Source: Xanthobacteraceae bacterium | GTDB taxonomy: Bacteria; Pseudomonadota; Alphaproteobacteria; Rhizobiales; Xanthobacteraceae | Direction: 5' to 3' | Assembly: GCA_029266425.1 (NCBI GenBank) | Contig: JAQSWY010000012.1 | Span: 62,001 to 126,000, forward strand | Length of the DNA: 64,000 bases | Shown: in pieces, positions 1-7,157 of the stretch | Numbering within the stretch: the stretch's first letter is position 1 | How the letters are laid out: each line of letters starts with the position of its first letter | Notes under the pieces: model-generated | Seen by the model: the letters and a program-made list of their open reading frames with translations, nothing else | The model's database searches: none | Told to the model about the DNA's origin: nothing | Position numbers and translations under genes: made by a program

Positions 1-1235
1 CCGTCATTGAGCACCGCCACCGACGCCGGCCGGCCGAGATATTCGCCATTCGCCGTCAGCCAGCCCTCGGCGAAGGGCTCGGAGCCCGCAGCCGTGCCGT
101 CATCGTTCAGCCGGGTGAACATCACCCGCGCTCCGACCGGCTTGGTGCGGTTCCAGGAGCCGTGCTGCACCGAGAAGATGCCGCCGCGATACCGCGCCGG
201 GAACTGGTTGGCATTGTAGAACACCATGCCGAGATCCGCGGCGTGGGCGGTCATCTCGACCTGCGGTTTCACCGAATCCGCCGGCGGGGTCTGGTCCTTG
301 TATTCGACGGTGCGGGTGGTGCCGCCGCCATAATAGGGGAAGCCGAAGGTCTGGCCGGCCTTCACCGCGCGGTTGAGCTCGCCCGCGGGGATGTCATCGC
401 CCATGCCGTCCACCTGGTTGTCGGTGAACCACAAGGTCTTGTCCTTCGGATTGAAGTCCATGCCGACCGAGTTGCGGACGCCCCAAGCATAGACTTCGCG
501 GTTCTTGCCGTCGCGATCCATGCGCACGATGCCGCCGATGCCGGTCTTCTGATAGAGCTCGAACTTCTCCTGGGCGAACACGTTGAAGGGCTGGCCAAGG
601 GTGATGTAGAGCTTGTCGTCCGGTCCGATGTCGCAGACACGGGCGGTGTGGTTGTAGGATTCCTCGGACTTCGGAATGAGGTCGCCCTGCTTCACCACGC
701 TGAAGGCGGCAACGTCCGGCCCTTCATAGAAGAATTCGGCGGCCGGGAAGAGCAGCACGCGGTTCTGCTCGACGACGAACAGGAAACCGTCCTTCGAGAA
801 GCACACTCCGTTGGGGATCTTGAAGCTCACCGACGGCGCGAAGACCTTCACCTCGTCGGCGACGCGGTCCTTGTCGCGGTCGGTCACCGCCCAGACCCGG
901 TTCTTGCGGGTGCCGGCGAAGACGACGCCGGTGGTCGGCCCGACCGCCATTTCGCGCGCATCCGGCACGATGGCATAGAGCGAGATCTTGAAGCCGTCGG
1001 GCAGCTTGATGCCTGCGAGCGTCTTCTTCAGGGCCTCCGCCTTGGGCCCGGTCTGCGGCACCGTCTCCATATCCATCGACGCGCCGGTCGACTGGAAGTT
1101 GGAGAGCTTCTCCATATTGTCGGTTGCTTGCGCCACCGCTGATGTCGGAGCCCCGCCCGAGATCAGCACTGTGGCAAGCATGGTCGATGCCAGCAGCAAA
1201 GCTGCCGGCTGCCTGCGGCGCCGGTTGTAAGTCAT
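1..1235 (-). CDS. PQQ-dependent sorbosone/glucose dehydrogenase-like protein (partial, C-terminus off window)
   Basis: Reading leftward from ATG at 1235 gives at least 411 residues, open at the window edge. The first ~35 residues are a basic start (MTYNRRRRQP) then a hydrophobic stretch ending at A-Q-A, a Sec-type signal peptide, so the protein should be periplasmic. The body looks like the sorbosone dehydrogenase beta-propeller family: LPDGFKISLYA near the start, then NGVCFSKDGFLFVVEQ, GGIVRMDRDGKNREVYAWG, GVRNSVGMDFNP, FTDNQVDGMGDDIP and GVFYNANQFP-type segments. The family oxidises sugars or aldoses with a PQQ cofactor; the substrate here is unknown. A strong ribosome site (GGGAGGAA) sits 6 bases before the ATG. 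The upstream region carries a 23-bp palindrome that may control it. No PQQ synthesis gene is visible in the window. Confidence 0.85.
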   Translation of the reverse strand, partial: MTYNRRRRQPAALLLASTMLATVLISGGAPTSAVAQATDNMEKLSNFQSTGASMDMETVPQTGPKAEALKKTLAGIKLPDGFKISLYAIVPDAREMAVGPTTGVVFAGTRKNRVWAVTDRDKDRVADEVKVFAPSVSFKIPNGVCFSKDGFLFVVEQNRVLLFPAAEFFYEGPDVAAFSVVKQGDLIPKSEESYNHTARVCDIGPDDKLYITLGQPFNVFAQEKFELYQKTGIGGIVRMDRDGKNREVYAWGVRNSVGMDFNPKDKTLWFTDNQVDGMGDDIPAGELNRAVKAGQTFGFPYYGGGTTRTVEYKDQTPPADSVKPQVEMTAHAADLGMVFYNANQFPARYRGGIFSVQHGSWNRTKPVGARVMFTRLNDDGTAAGSEPFAEGWLTANGEYLGRPASVAVLND

Positions 1236-1315
1236 GTGTATTCCTCCCAAAGCATGCGTTTCGAGCCTCGTTCGGGCCCGTTGACGGCGGTACGCTAGCA
1301 TGGCGCCCCGTAAGG

Positions 1316-1338
1316 TTAAGTCAGACTATCTGACCTAA
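1316..1338. promoter_or_regulatory. Palindromic operator candidate upstream of the PQQ dehydrogenase
   Basis: Perfect arms GTCAGA (1320-1325) and TCTGAC (1329-1334) surround CTA and extend to TTA/TAA flanks at 1316-1318 and 1336-1338. It lies about 80 bases upstream of the ATG at 1235. The symmetry suggests a dimeric regulator site; the regulator is unknown. Confidence 0.45.
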
Positions 1339-1463
1339 TCTTCCTTTTTCGCTGCGGCACTCAAAAATAAAGATTTGCTGCGAAATTGATGTAACAGCCG
1401 GCTACTACAATAGAATTACTATACAAACGAATTTCATGGCGGTTACGAAGTGATGCGCTGCTT

Positions 1464-1568
1464 GAGCATCCTTCGAGGTCGCCTGCGGCGGCACCTCAGG
1501 ATGAGGCGGTCCGTTGAGCGCGACCTCATCCTGAGGCGCCGGCCAAGGGCCGGCCTCGAAGGATGCTC
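1464..1568. repeat. Family A dispersed palindromic repeat, copy 1
   Basis: The copy begins GAGCATCCTTCGAGG and ends with the mirrored CCTCGAAGGATGCTC; CACCTCAGGATGAGG and CCTCATCCTGAGG lie between. The whole unit can fold into a long cruciform. It lies in a gene-free stretch (1236-1664) with an AT-richer section at about 1340-1440. Confidence 0.85.
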
Positions 1569-1664
1569 CGGCAACGCGCCACCTCCAATTTCCACCGTCA
1601 TTTAGCAAAATCCTGCTATGGGGCGTCTCCCGCATCGCACTCGCGGGAGCAAAGGCCGCCTCGC

Positions 1665-2591
1665 GTGACGATCTACCTGCCGATCGCCGAACTCCCCGTG
1701 AACATCTTCACCCTCCTCGCCATGGGGATCGCGGTGGGATTCATCTCGGGCATGTTCGGGGTGGGCGGCGGCTTCCTGATGACGCCGCTGCTGATCTTCC
1801 TCGGCGTGCCGCCGGCCGTCGCGGTCGCCAGCGTCTCCACCCACATGGCGGCGTCGTCCTTCTCCGGCGTGCTGAGCTATCGAAGGCGGCGGCTCGTCGA
1901 CTATCAGCTGGGCGGCGTGCTGCTCAGCGGCGGCATGGTGGGAACGCTCGGCGGCGTGCTCGCCTTCATGGTGCTGCGCCGCTACGGCCAGCTCGATCTC
2001 GTCATCGCCGTCTCCTACATCACGCTGCTCGGGACCATCGGCACGCTGATGGTGACCGAGAGCCTGCGCGCGCTGATACGCAACTGGCGCGGCGAGACGG
2101 CGGAGGTGCGCCGGCCCGGCACGCATGCCTGGTTCCTGCGCCTGCCCTTCAAGATGCGGTTCCGCCAGTCACGGCTCTATGTGTCGGTGATCCCGGTGGT
2201 CGCGATCGGCTTCTCCATCGGCCTGCTCGGCGCGCTGATGGGCATTGGCGGCGGCTTCCTGCTGGTGCCGGCGTTGATCTACCTCCTGCGCGTGCCGACC
2301 CTGATCTCGGTCGGCACCTCGCTGATGCTGACGCTGGCCACCATGCTGGCGGCGATATTGATGCACGCGGTGCTGAACCAGACGGTCGACGCCGTGCTCG
2401 GCCTGGTGCTGATGGTCGGCGGTACCATCGGCTCGCAATTCGGCGCCCGCGCCGGGCAGTCGATGAAGGCGGAGAATCTGCGCCTGCTGCTCGGCATACT
2501 GGTGCTCTCGGTCGGCATCCGCGTCGCCATCGACCAGACCTCCCGCCCGGCCGATCTCTATGCCGTCACAATGGACGGAGGTACGCGATGA
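1665..2591 (+). CDS. Sulfite exporter TauE/SafE family membrane protein
   Basis: Start GTG at 1665 gives 308 residues (MTIYLPIAELPVNIF...). The longer in-frame reading from 1563 begins inside repeat copy A1, so it is unlikely. About eight hydrophobic segments and two glycine-rich signatures, SGMFGVGGGFLMTPLL near residue 25 and GALMGIGGGFLLVPALIYL near residue 190, mark the two inverted halves typical of the family (formerly DUF81). Members are inner-membrane exporters of sulfite, organosulfonates or related anions; this subgroup is untested. The gene overlaps the next one by 4 bases (ATGA), so the two are probably translationally coupled, as is usual for TauE plus TIGR02186 pairs in alphaproteobacteria. 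Confidence 0.88.
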   Translation: MTIYLPIAELPVNIFTLLAMGIAVGFISGMFGVGGGFLMTPLLIFLGVPPAVAVASVSTHMAASSFSGVLSYRRRRLVDYQLGGVLLSGGMVGTLGGVLAFMVLRRYGQLDLVIAVSYITLLGTIGTLMVTESLRALIRNWRGETAEVRRPGTHAWFLRLPFKMRFRQSRLYVSVIPVVAIGFSIGLLGALMGIGGGFLLVPALIYLLRVPTLISVGTSLMLTLATMLAAILMHAVLNQTVDAVLGLVLMVGGTIGSQFGARAGQSMKAENLRLLLGILVLSVGIRVAIDQTSRPADLYAVTMDGGTR

Positions 2592-3349
2592 GGCTCGTCG
2601 CGCTCATCGCCCTGCTCCTTGCGGCGGGCCCGGCGCGCGCCGAGGAGCTGGTGCTCTCGCTCTCCAAGCCGCGGGTCACCATCACTTCCAGCTTTGCCGG
2701 CGAGCCGATCGCGCTGTTCGGGGTGATCGAGCGCGACGGCATGGCGAGCCCCGACCACCCTTATGACGTCGTCGTCACCGTGCGCGGGCCGAAGGCGCGC
2801 TTCGTCACCTGGCGCAAGCAGCGCGTGCTCGGGCTGTGGATGAACACCGAGAGCCGCACCTTCCTCGCCGCGCCGTCCTATCTCGCTGTGCTCAGCAATC
2901 GCGAGCCGGCGCTGATGGCGCCGCCCGACGTGCTTCGGCAGGAGCAGGCGGGCTTCGCCAACAACCACCTTCTGCAACGCCTCGCCACCGACTATGCCGA
3001 CGTGGTCCAGGACGATCCGTTCCGGCAGGCGTTCCTGCGCGTGAAGCAGGCGCAGGGGCTCTATTACGAGCGCCCGACGGGGGTCGAGTTCATCGCCCCG
3101 CGGGTGTTCCGCAGCACCATCCCGATCCCCGGCACGGCGCCGGTCGGCACCTATGACGTGGTGGTGAAGATCTTCGCCGGCGGCGAGATGGTCAAGCAAG
3201 GCACGACCACGCTCGAGGTCGCCAAAGTCGATTTCGAGCAGACGGTCGCGACCGCCGCCCGCGACCATGCCTGGCTCTACGGGTTGGTCACCGCCTTGGG
3301 CGCACTGGCGGTGGGGTTCGTGGCGAACGTGGCGTTCCGGCGGGATTGA
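2588..3349 (+). CDS. TIGR02186 family membrane-anchored periplasmic protein
   Basis: 253 residues. Residues 1-21 are a signal peptide (MRLVALIALLLAAGPARAEE). A beta-rich periplasmic domain starts with LVLSLSKPRVTITSSFAGE, and a single membrane segment near residues 228-248 is followed by a short basic tail, giving an exported domain anchored at its C-terminus. This matches the alphaproteobacterial family TIGR02186 (function unknown), which regularly follows a TauE/SafE exporter. The overlapping start (ATGA at 2588) supports a two-gene operon, and a role as an accessory subunit of the exporter is inferred only from this linkage. Confidence 0.82.
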   Translation: MRLVALIALLLAAGPARAEELVLSLSKPRVTITSSFAGEPIALFGVIERDGMASPDHPYDVVVTVRGPKARFVTWRKQRVLGLWMNTESRTFLAAPSYLAVLSNREPALMAPPDVLRQEQAGFANNHLLQRLATDYADVVQDDPFRQAFLRVKQAQGLYYERPTGVEFIAPRVFRSTIPIPGTAPVGTYDVVVKIFAGGEMVKQGTTTLEVAKVDFEQTVATAARDHAWLYGLVTALGALAVGFVANVAFRRD

Positions 3350-3381
3350 GGGCTCTCCCCTACTGACGGCATCCCCATCAC

Positions 3382-3487
3382 TCGTCATCCCGGCCGCAGC
3401 GAAGCGGAGAGCCGGGATCGCGTGACCATAGTGCGCCCAATTCGTCACGCGATCCCGGCTCGGGCCTGAGGCCCGTCCGGATGACGG
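3382..3487. repeat. Family B dispersed palindromic repeat, copy 1
   Basis: Starts CGTCATCCCGGCC and ends with the mirror-image GGATGACGG; internal arms GCCGGGATCGCG and CGCGATCCCGGC pair across a short loop. It sits between the TauE operon and dmeR and could act as a transcript end structure. Confidence 0.8.
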
Positions 3488-3505
3488 CGACGCGCCCTCT
3501 TGCCC

Positions 3506-3528
3506 AATATAGGGTACCCCCCTATATT
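3506..3528 (+). promoter_or_regulatory. DmeR-type operator
   Basis: Perfect 9-bp inverted repeat AATATAGGG / CCCTATATT separated by TACCC. It holds an uninterrupted C6 tract flanked by AT-rich arms and ends 6 bases before the dmeR ATG. This is the G/C-tract plus AT inverted-repeat layout known for RcnR/DmeR repressors (ATATAG-C-tract-CTATAT type in Rhizobium dmeRF). Its position predicts autorepression relieved by Ni or Co. Confidence 0.85.
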
Positions 3529-3534
3529 ATATCC

Positions 3535-3813
3535 ATGTCGCACACCATCAAGGAGAAGAACCGCCTGCTTGCCCGGGTGCGTCGCATCAAGGGGCAGGTC
3601 GAGGCGGTGGAACGGGCGCTGGAGGCGGAGATCGGCTGCACCGACGTGCTCCAGCTCGTCGCCTCGGTACGCGGGGCGGTCAACGGGCTCACCGTCGAGC
3701 TGGTCGAGGACCATATCCGCCACCACGTCGTCGATCCGGCGCGCGAGCCCGATCCGGAAAAGGCGCAAGGCGCCGCCGAACTGATCGAAGTGGTGCGCAC
3801 CTATCTCAAATAG
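3535..3813 (+). CDS. dmeR: Ni/Co-responsive CsoR/RcnR-family repressor DmeR
   Basis: 92 residues from the ATG at 3535; the longer reading from 3481 would run through the operator and is rejected. The all-helical DUF156 fold is recognisable: KEKNRLLARVRRIKGQVEAV at the N-terminus. Candidate metal ligands His3, Cys35, His60 and His64 match the W-H-C-H fingerprint and numbering of RcnR, which points to Ni(II)/Co(II) sensing rather than Cu(I) or formaldehyde. The operator lies directly upstream and the CDF exporter dmeF begins 18 bases downstream. In Rhizobium the dmeRF pair is repressed by DmeR and induced by Ni and Co; the same logic is inferred here. Confidence 0.9.
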   Translation: MSHTIKEKNRLLARVRRIKGQVEAVERALEAEIGCTDVLQLVASVRGAVNGLTVELVEDHIRHHVVDPAREPDPEKAQGAAELIEVVRTYLK

Positions 3814-3831
3814 ACGCTCAGGCAGGATGAG

Positions 3832-4812
3832 ATGACCGACAACACCTCGGCGCACGGCGTCGCTCCGCACAGCCATTTCTTCCTCGGGGAAGACCATGCC
3901 CGCAATGAGCGCCGCACCTGGCTGGTGATCGCGCTCACCACCGTCATGATGGTGGCGGAGATCGCCGGCGGCAGCCTGTTCGGCTCCATGGCGCTGATCG
4001 CCGATGGCTGGCACATGTCCACCCACGCCGGCGCGCTGCTGATCAGCGCGCTCGCCTATCGCTTCGCCCGGCGGCACGCGCATGATCCGCGCTTCACCTT
4101 CGGCACCGGCCGGGTCGGCGAGCTGGCGGGCTTTGCCAGTGCCATCGTGCTCGCCCTCATCGCGCTGCTGATCGCCTGGGAGAGCTTGCTGCGCCTCACC
4201 AGCCCGGTGCCGATCGCCTTCGGCGAAGCGATCTTCGTCGCCGTGATCGGCCTTGCCGTGAACCTGCTCTGCGCCTGGCTCCTGAAGGACGACCATGACC
4301 ATCATCACGGCCACGATCACAGGCACCATCACGATCACGGGCATGATCATGGGCACGCTCAGCGCGGTCACACCCAGGACAGCAACATCCGCGCCGCCTA
4401 TCTGCATGTGCTGGCGGACGCGCTGACCTCCGTCCTCGCCATCGCCGCGCTCACCGCCGGCAGCGTTTATGGCTGGCTGTGGCTGGATCCGGCGATCGGC
4501 ATCGTCGGCGCGCTGGTCATCGCCCGCTGGTCCTGGGGCCTGATGCGCGACGCCGGCGGCGTGCTGGTGGATTATGTGCCCGAGCGCGAGGAACTGCCCG
4601 GCGAGATCCGCGCCGCCATCGAGGGCGAGGGCGCGGCCATCACCGGCGAGACTGTCACCGATCTGCACGTCTGGCAGGTCGGCCCAGGCCATCACGCCGC
4701 CATCGTCGCCGTCGCCTCGCCGGAGCCGAAGCCGCCCGCCGACTACAAGGCGAGGCTCGCGCATCTGCACGAGCTGTCGCATGTGACGGTGGAGGTGAGC
4801 CGGGCGGCGTGA
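3832..4812 (+). CDS. dmeF: Cation diffusion facilitator Co/Ni exporter DmeF
   Basis: 326 residues, inner membrane, six transmembrane helices. The first metal-site helix contains ADGWHMSTH (residues 57-65) and the fifth helix HVLADALTS (192-200), the paired His/Asp sites of CDF transporters. Between helices 4 and 5, residues 153-180 form a cytoplasmic loop with 14 histidines, typical of DmeF. A cytoplasmic C-terminal domain (about 235-326) carries the VTDLHVWQVGPGHHA segment. Family members export Co2+ and Ni2+ in exchange for protons. It follows dmeR by 18 bases and shares its promoter. Confidence 0.92.
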   Translation: MTDNTSAHGVAPHSHFFLGEDHARNERRTWLVIALTTVMMVAEIAGGSLFGSMALIADGWHMSTHAGALLISALAYRFARRHAHDPRFTFGTGRVGELAGFASAIVLALIALLIAWESLLRLTSPVPIAFGEAIFVAVIGLAVNLLCAWLLKDDHDHHHGHDHRHHHDHGHDHGHAQRGHTQDSNIRAAYLHVLADALTSVLAIAALTAGSVYGWLWLDPAIGIVGALVIARWSWGLMRDAGGVLVDYVPEREELPGEIRAAIEGEGAAITGETVTDLHVWQVGPGHHAAIVAVASPEPKPPADYKARLAHLHELSHVTVEVSRAA

Positions 4813-4835
4813 GGTGGCCGGCATCCCCAACGATG

Positions 4836-4919
4836 GTCATCCCCGGCCTTGTGCCGGGGATCTCGATTCCTGACAGCGCATCCGAGGCCGAGGTCCCCGG
4901 GACAAGCCCGGGGACGACG
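4836..4919. repeat. Family B dispersed palindromic repeat, copy 2
   Basis: CCCCGGC-CTTGT-GCCGGGG hairpin at the left end, the fixed core ATCTCGATTCCTGACAGCGC, and a mirrored right hairpin CCCCGGGACAAGCCCGGGG. It separates the convergent dmeF and atzE-like genes. Confidence 0.85.
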
Positions 4920-4939
4920 TCGTACCGGGATGAAACCCG

Positions 4940-6364
4940 CTACACCACCGGCGTCGGCGCGTACGCGACCCCTGCCGCTTCCAGCGCTGCCGCCGCGCGC
5001 AACGCCGCATCCTCGCGCCACGGCGCCGCGATGAGCTGGACCGCGATCGGCAGTTCACCCGGCGTCGGGATCGGCGCCGCCACCACCGGCAGGCCGATGA
5101 AGGAGATGGGCTGGGTGTAGATGCCGATATTCGGCCGCACCAGCATCTCCTTGCCGTCGAGCACGAAGCTCTGCTGGCCGATCCGGGGGGCCGGCACCGG
5201 CGTCGCCGGGGCGATCAGCACGTCCCAGTCGCCCATGATCTCCAGCACCCGGTCGCGATACCAGCGGCGGAACTTCTGCGCCTCGATGACCCAAGAGGCG
5301 GGCAGCACCGCCCCCGCCAGCAGGCGCTCGCGCACCGCCGGATCGAAGTCCGGGCCGCGCTCGCGCAGCCGGCCGAGATGCAGCGCCGCACCCTCCGCCA
5401 TGGTGATGAGATAGGCGCTGGCGCGGGCGCGCTCGACCTCGGGCAGCTCGACGGTTGTCGTCGCGCCCAGTGCAGAGGCGGCGCGCGCCACTGCCTCATA
5501 GGCCTGCCCGGTCCCCTGCCGCGCGAACCAGCCGCCGAGCACGGCGATGCGCAGGCCCTCCGCACCGTGCGCCAGCGCCGGCGAGCTCGGGGCCGCCGTC
5601 ACCTGGGCGCAGGCCGGATCGTCCGGATCATGGCCGAGCATGGCGTCATAGGCGGCGGCGAGGTCGGCGACATTGCGGGCGAAGGGCCCGAGATGGTCCA
5701 GGCTGGTGACGAAGGGGAAGCTGCGCGCCCGCGACAGCCGACCATAGGTCGGCTTCAGCCCGAATGTGCCGCAGAAGGAGGACGGCACCCGGATCGAGCC
5801 ATTGGTGTCGGAGCCGAGCGCGAGCGGCACCATGCGCCCGCCGACCGCCGAGCCCGAGCCGCCGGACGAACCGCCCGCCATGTGCGCCGTGTCGTGCGGG
5901 TTCCGCGAGGGGCCGTCATGCAGGTTCTCGCCGGTGAAATCATAGGCGTATTCGCCCATGTTCAGGGCGCCGACGCACACCGCGCCGGCAGCGGTGAGCT
6001 TCTCCACCAGGGCCGCGTCGCGGGTGGCGGGGGGATGGTCGCGATTGATCTTCGAGCCGGCCAGAGTCGGGAGGCCCTCGAGATCGAACAGGTTCTTCAC
6101 CGCGAAGGGCACGCCGGCGAGCGCGCCGGACGCCCTGCCCTCCGCCCGCGCGCGGTCCACTGCGTCGGCCTCGGCGCGCGCGCGCTCCGCGGTGACCGCG
6201 GTGAAGGCATTGAGCACGGGATTGACCGCCGCGATGCGCGCCAGCGTCGCCTCGATGACGGCACGGGCGCTGACCCTGCCGTCGCGAACCGCTGCCGCGA
6301 TGGCGAGCGCGGAATCCTTTGCCAAAAGCTGGGATGCCGCCTCGTCCAGTGCCACGGCGCTCAC
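4940..6364 (-). CDS. atzE: AtzE-family amidase-signature hydrolase (1-carboxybiuret hydrolase-like)
   Basis: 474 residues, cytoplasmic. Amidase-signature catalytic triad: Lys90 in GVPFAVKNLFD, cis-Ser166 in AGGSSGGSGSAVGG, and nucleophile Ser190 in GSDTNGSIRVPSSFCG; their spacing matches characterised amidases. Length and the adjacent DUF4089 gene identify the AtzE branch, whose characterised member hydrolyses 1-carboxybiuret in cyanuric acid breakdown. The start ATG at 6364 overlaps the stop of the small partner (ATGA), the usual AtzG-AtzE arrangement. No atzD or atzF homologue is visible in the window, so the real substrate may be another small amide. Confidence 0.85.
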   Translation of the reverse strand: MSAVALDEAASQLLAKDSALAIAAAVRDGRVSARAVIEATLARIAAVNPVLNAFTAVTAERARAEADAVDRARAEGRASGALAGVPFAVKNLFDLEGLPTLAGSKINRDHPPATRDAALVEKLTAAGAVCVGALNMGEYAYDFTGENLHDGPSRNPHDTAHMAGGSSGGSGSAVGGRMVPLALGSDTNGSIRVPSSFCGTFGLKPTYGRLSRARSFPFVTSLDHLGPFARNVADLAAAYDAMLGHDPDDPACAQVTAAPSSPALAHGAEGLRIAVLGGWFARQGTGQAYEAVARAASALGATTTVELPEVERARASAYLITMAEGAALHLGRLRERGPDFDPAVRERLLAGAVLPASWVIEAQKFRRWYRDRVLEIMGDWDVLIAPATPVPAPRIGQQSFVLDGKEMLVRPNIGIYTQPISFIGLPVVAAPIPTPGELPIAVQLIAAPWREDAALRAAAALEAAGVAYAPTPVV

Positions 6365-6585
6365 GGCTGATACACCGGGGCCGGCTCGGCCTCGTCGGGC
6401 AGCGGGAAGCCGAGCACCAGATCGGCCATCCCGGCGGCGATGCCGAGATGCATCAGCACACGCCCGCGCAGCTCGGCCTCCAGCGGCAGCCCGGCCACGG
6501 CGAGCGTGGCGTCGAGAAAGGCGCCCAGTTGCGAAGCTCCCGCTTCAGGGGCTCCAAGGTCCGTCGCCGGCGGCTTCGCATTCAT
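6361..6585 (-). CDS. atzG: DUF4089 / AtzG-like small subunit
   Basis: 74 residues. A helical DUF4089 core (QLGAFLDATLAVAGLPL, then LRGRVLMHLGIAAGMADLV) is followed by a Pro/Glu-rich end (FPLPDEAEPAPVYQP). AtzG forms a complex with AtzE and is needed for its stability and activity; the short acidic tail of the family lies near the partner. The gene is directly upstream of, and overlaps, the AtzE-like gene, and the two are cotranscribed leftward. Confidence 0.85.
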   Translation of the reverse strand: MNAKPPATDLGAPEAGASQLGAFLDATLAVAGLPLEAELRGRVLMHLGIAAGMADLVLGFPLPDEAEPAPVYQP

Positions 6586-6621
6586 GATTGGCTCCCGGAA
6601 TTCTTGCTCGGCTCATAGAAC

Positions 6622-6733
6622 AACCTCATCCTGAGGTGCCCGGCAACAGCCGGGCCTGGAAGGATGCTCAACCCGTTGGCCCATCTGCTGCAGCACCCTT
6701 CGAGGCTCGGTGCGCGAGCACCTCGGGATGAGG
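6622..6733. repeat. Family A dispersed palindromic repeat, copy 2 (reversed half order)
   Basis: Here the CCTCATCCTGAGG half comes first, then GGATGCTC, a short spacer, GCACCCTTCGAGG and CCTCGGGATGAGG, so the halves are outward-facing compared with copy 1. It lies between atzG and the tRNA; the rest of 6734-6874 shows no further structure I can name and should hold the tRNA promoter. Confidence 0.75.
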
Positions 6734-6874
6734 TCGCAAGAGTAGGGTGCAGAAGTCCGGCCACCGCCTCCTGCATACAGGAACCATGCCATGGTATGAT
6801 CGCGGCCGTGGAATGTGACGCATCGGCCTTGCAAAGCCGGGTCGGCTTGCGTAGGTTCCGCGCCGTTCTGGCAT

Positions 6875-6951
6875 GCAGCTGTAGCTCAGTTGGTTAGAGC
6901 GCCGGTCTGTGGAACCGGAGGTCGGTGGTTCGAGCCCACCCAGCTGTACCA
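6875..6951 (+). tRNA. tRNA-His (anticodon GTG)
   Basis: 77 nt with encoded CCA. Acceptor arm GCAGCTG pairs with CAGCTGT (one G-T pair at the end), D arm GCTC...GAGC, anticodon stem CCGGT/ACCGG with loop CTGTGGA (anticodon GTG), T arm GGTGG-TTCGAGC-CCACC. The discriminator base is A and no G-1:C73 pair is possible. That is abnormal for bacteria in general but is the known alphaproteobacterial form recognised by a divergent HisRS. Confidence 0.97.
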
Positions 6952-6979
6952 GGTAGATCCCCAAAATCGCTTCGCCCAG

Positions 6980-7030
6980 AGCATGTTCCGCAGGAGTTGG
7001 AAGACTCCAGCGATTGGAACATGTTCCAGG
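6980..7030. repeat. Family C dispersed palindromic repeat, copy 1
   Basis: GCATGTTCC pairs with GGAACATG across GGAGTTGGAAGACTCC, itself a smaller hairpin. It resembles the AGCATGATC-type repeat at 27663, with base changes on both arms that keep pairing. Confidence 0.7.
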
Positions 7031-7130
7031 CCGTTCAATCCGGACCACAGGTCGGCTTCATCCATGCCGGTCATTGTGCAGTGCAGCAAGGCGCCTATAT
7101 AGGGTCAGTTGACGGGTACGGCTGCGCACT

Positions 7131-7148
7131 TCCGCGGTTAGCCGCGGA
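7131..7148 (+). promoter_or_regulatory. Hairpin overlapping the ribosome-binding region of the esterase gene
   Basis: Perfect 7-bp stem TCCGCGG / CCGCGGA with TTAG loop, ending 9 bases before the ATG at 7158. The right arm includes the GGAG that would serve as ribosome site, so folding could lower initiation. A palindromic CCTATATAGG lies at 7094-7103. Confidence 0.4.
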
Positions 7149-7157
7149 GCACGCAAC

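Noticed and set aside
3445..4830. 461-residue minus-strand open frame opposite dmeR-dmeF
   Set aside because: dmeR and dmeF are certain from motifs and operator; the antisense frame is a shadow.
6668..7048. Minus-strand frame with a GGLEPPTSGSTDRRSNQLSY-like product
   Set aside because: This peptide is the well-known false translation across a tRNA gene; the tRNA-His is real.
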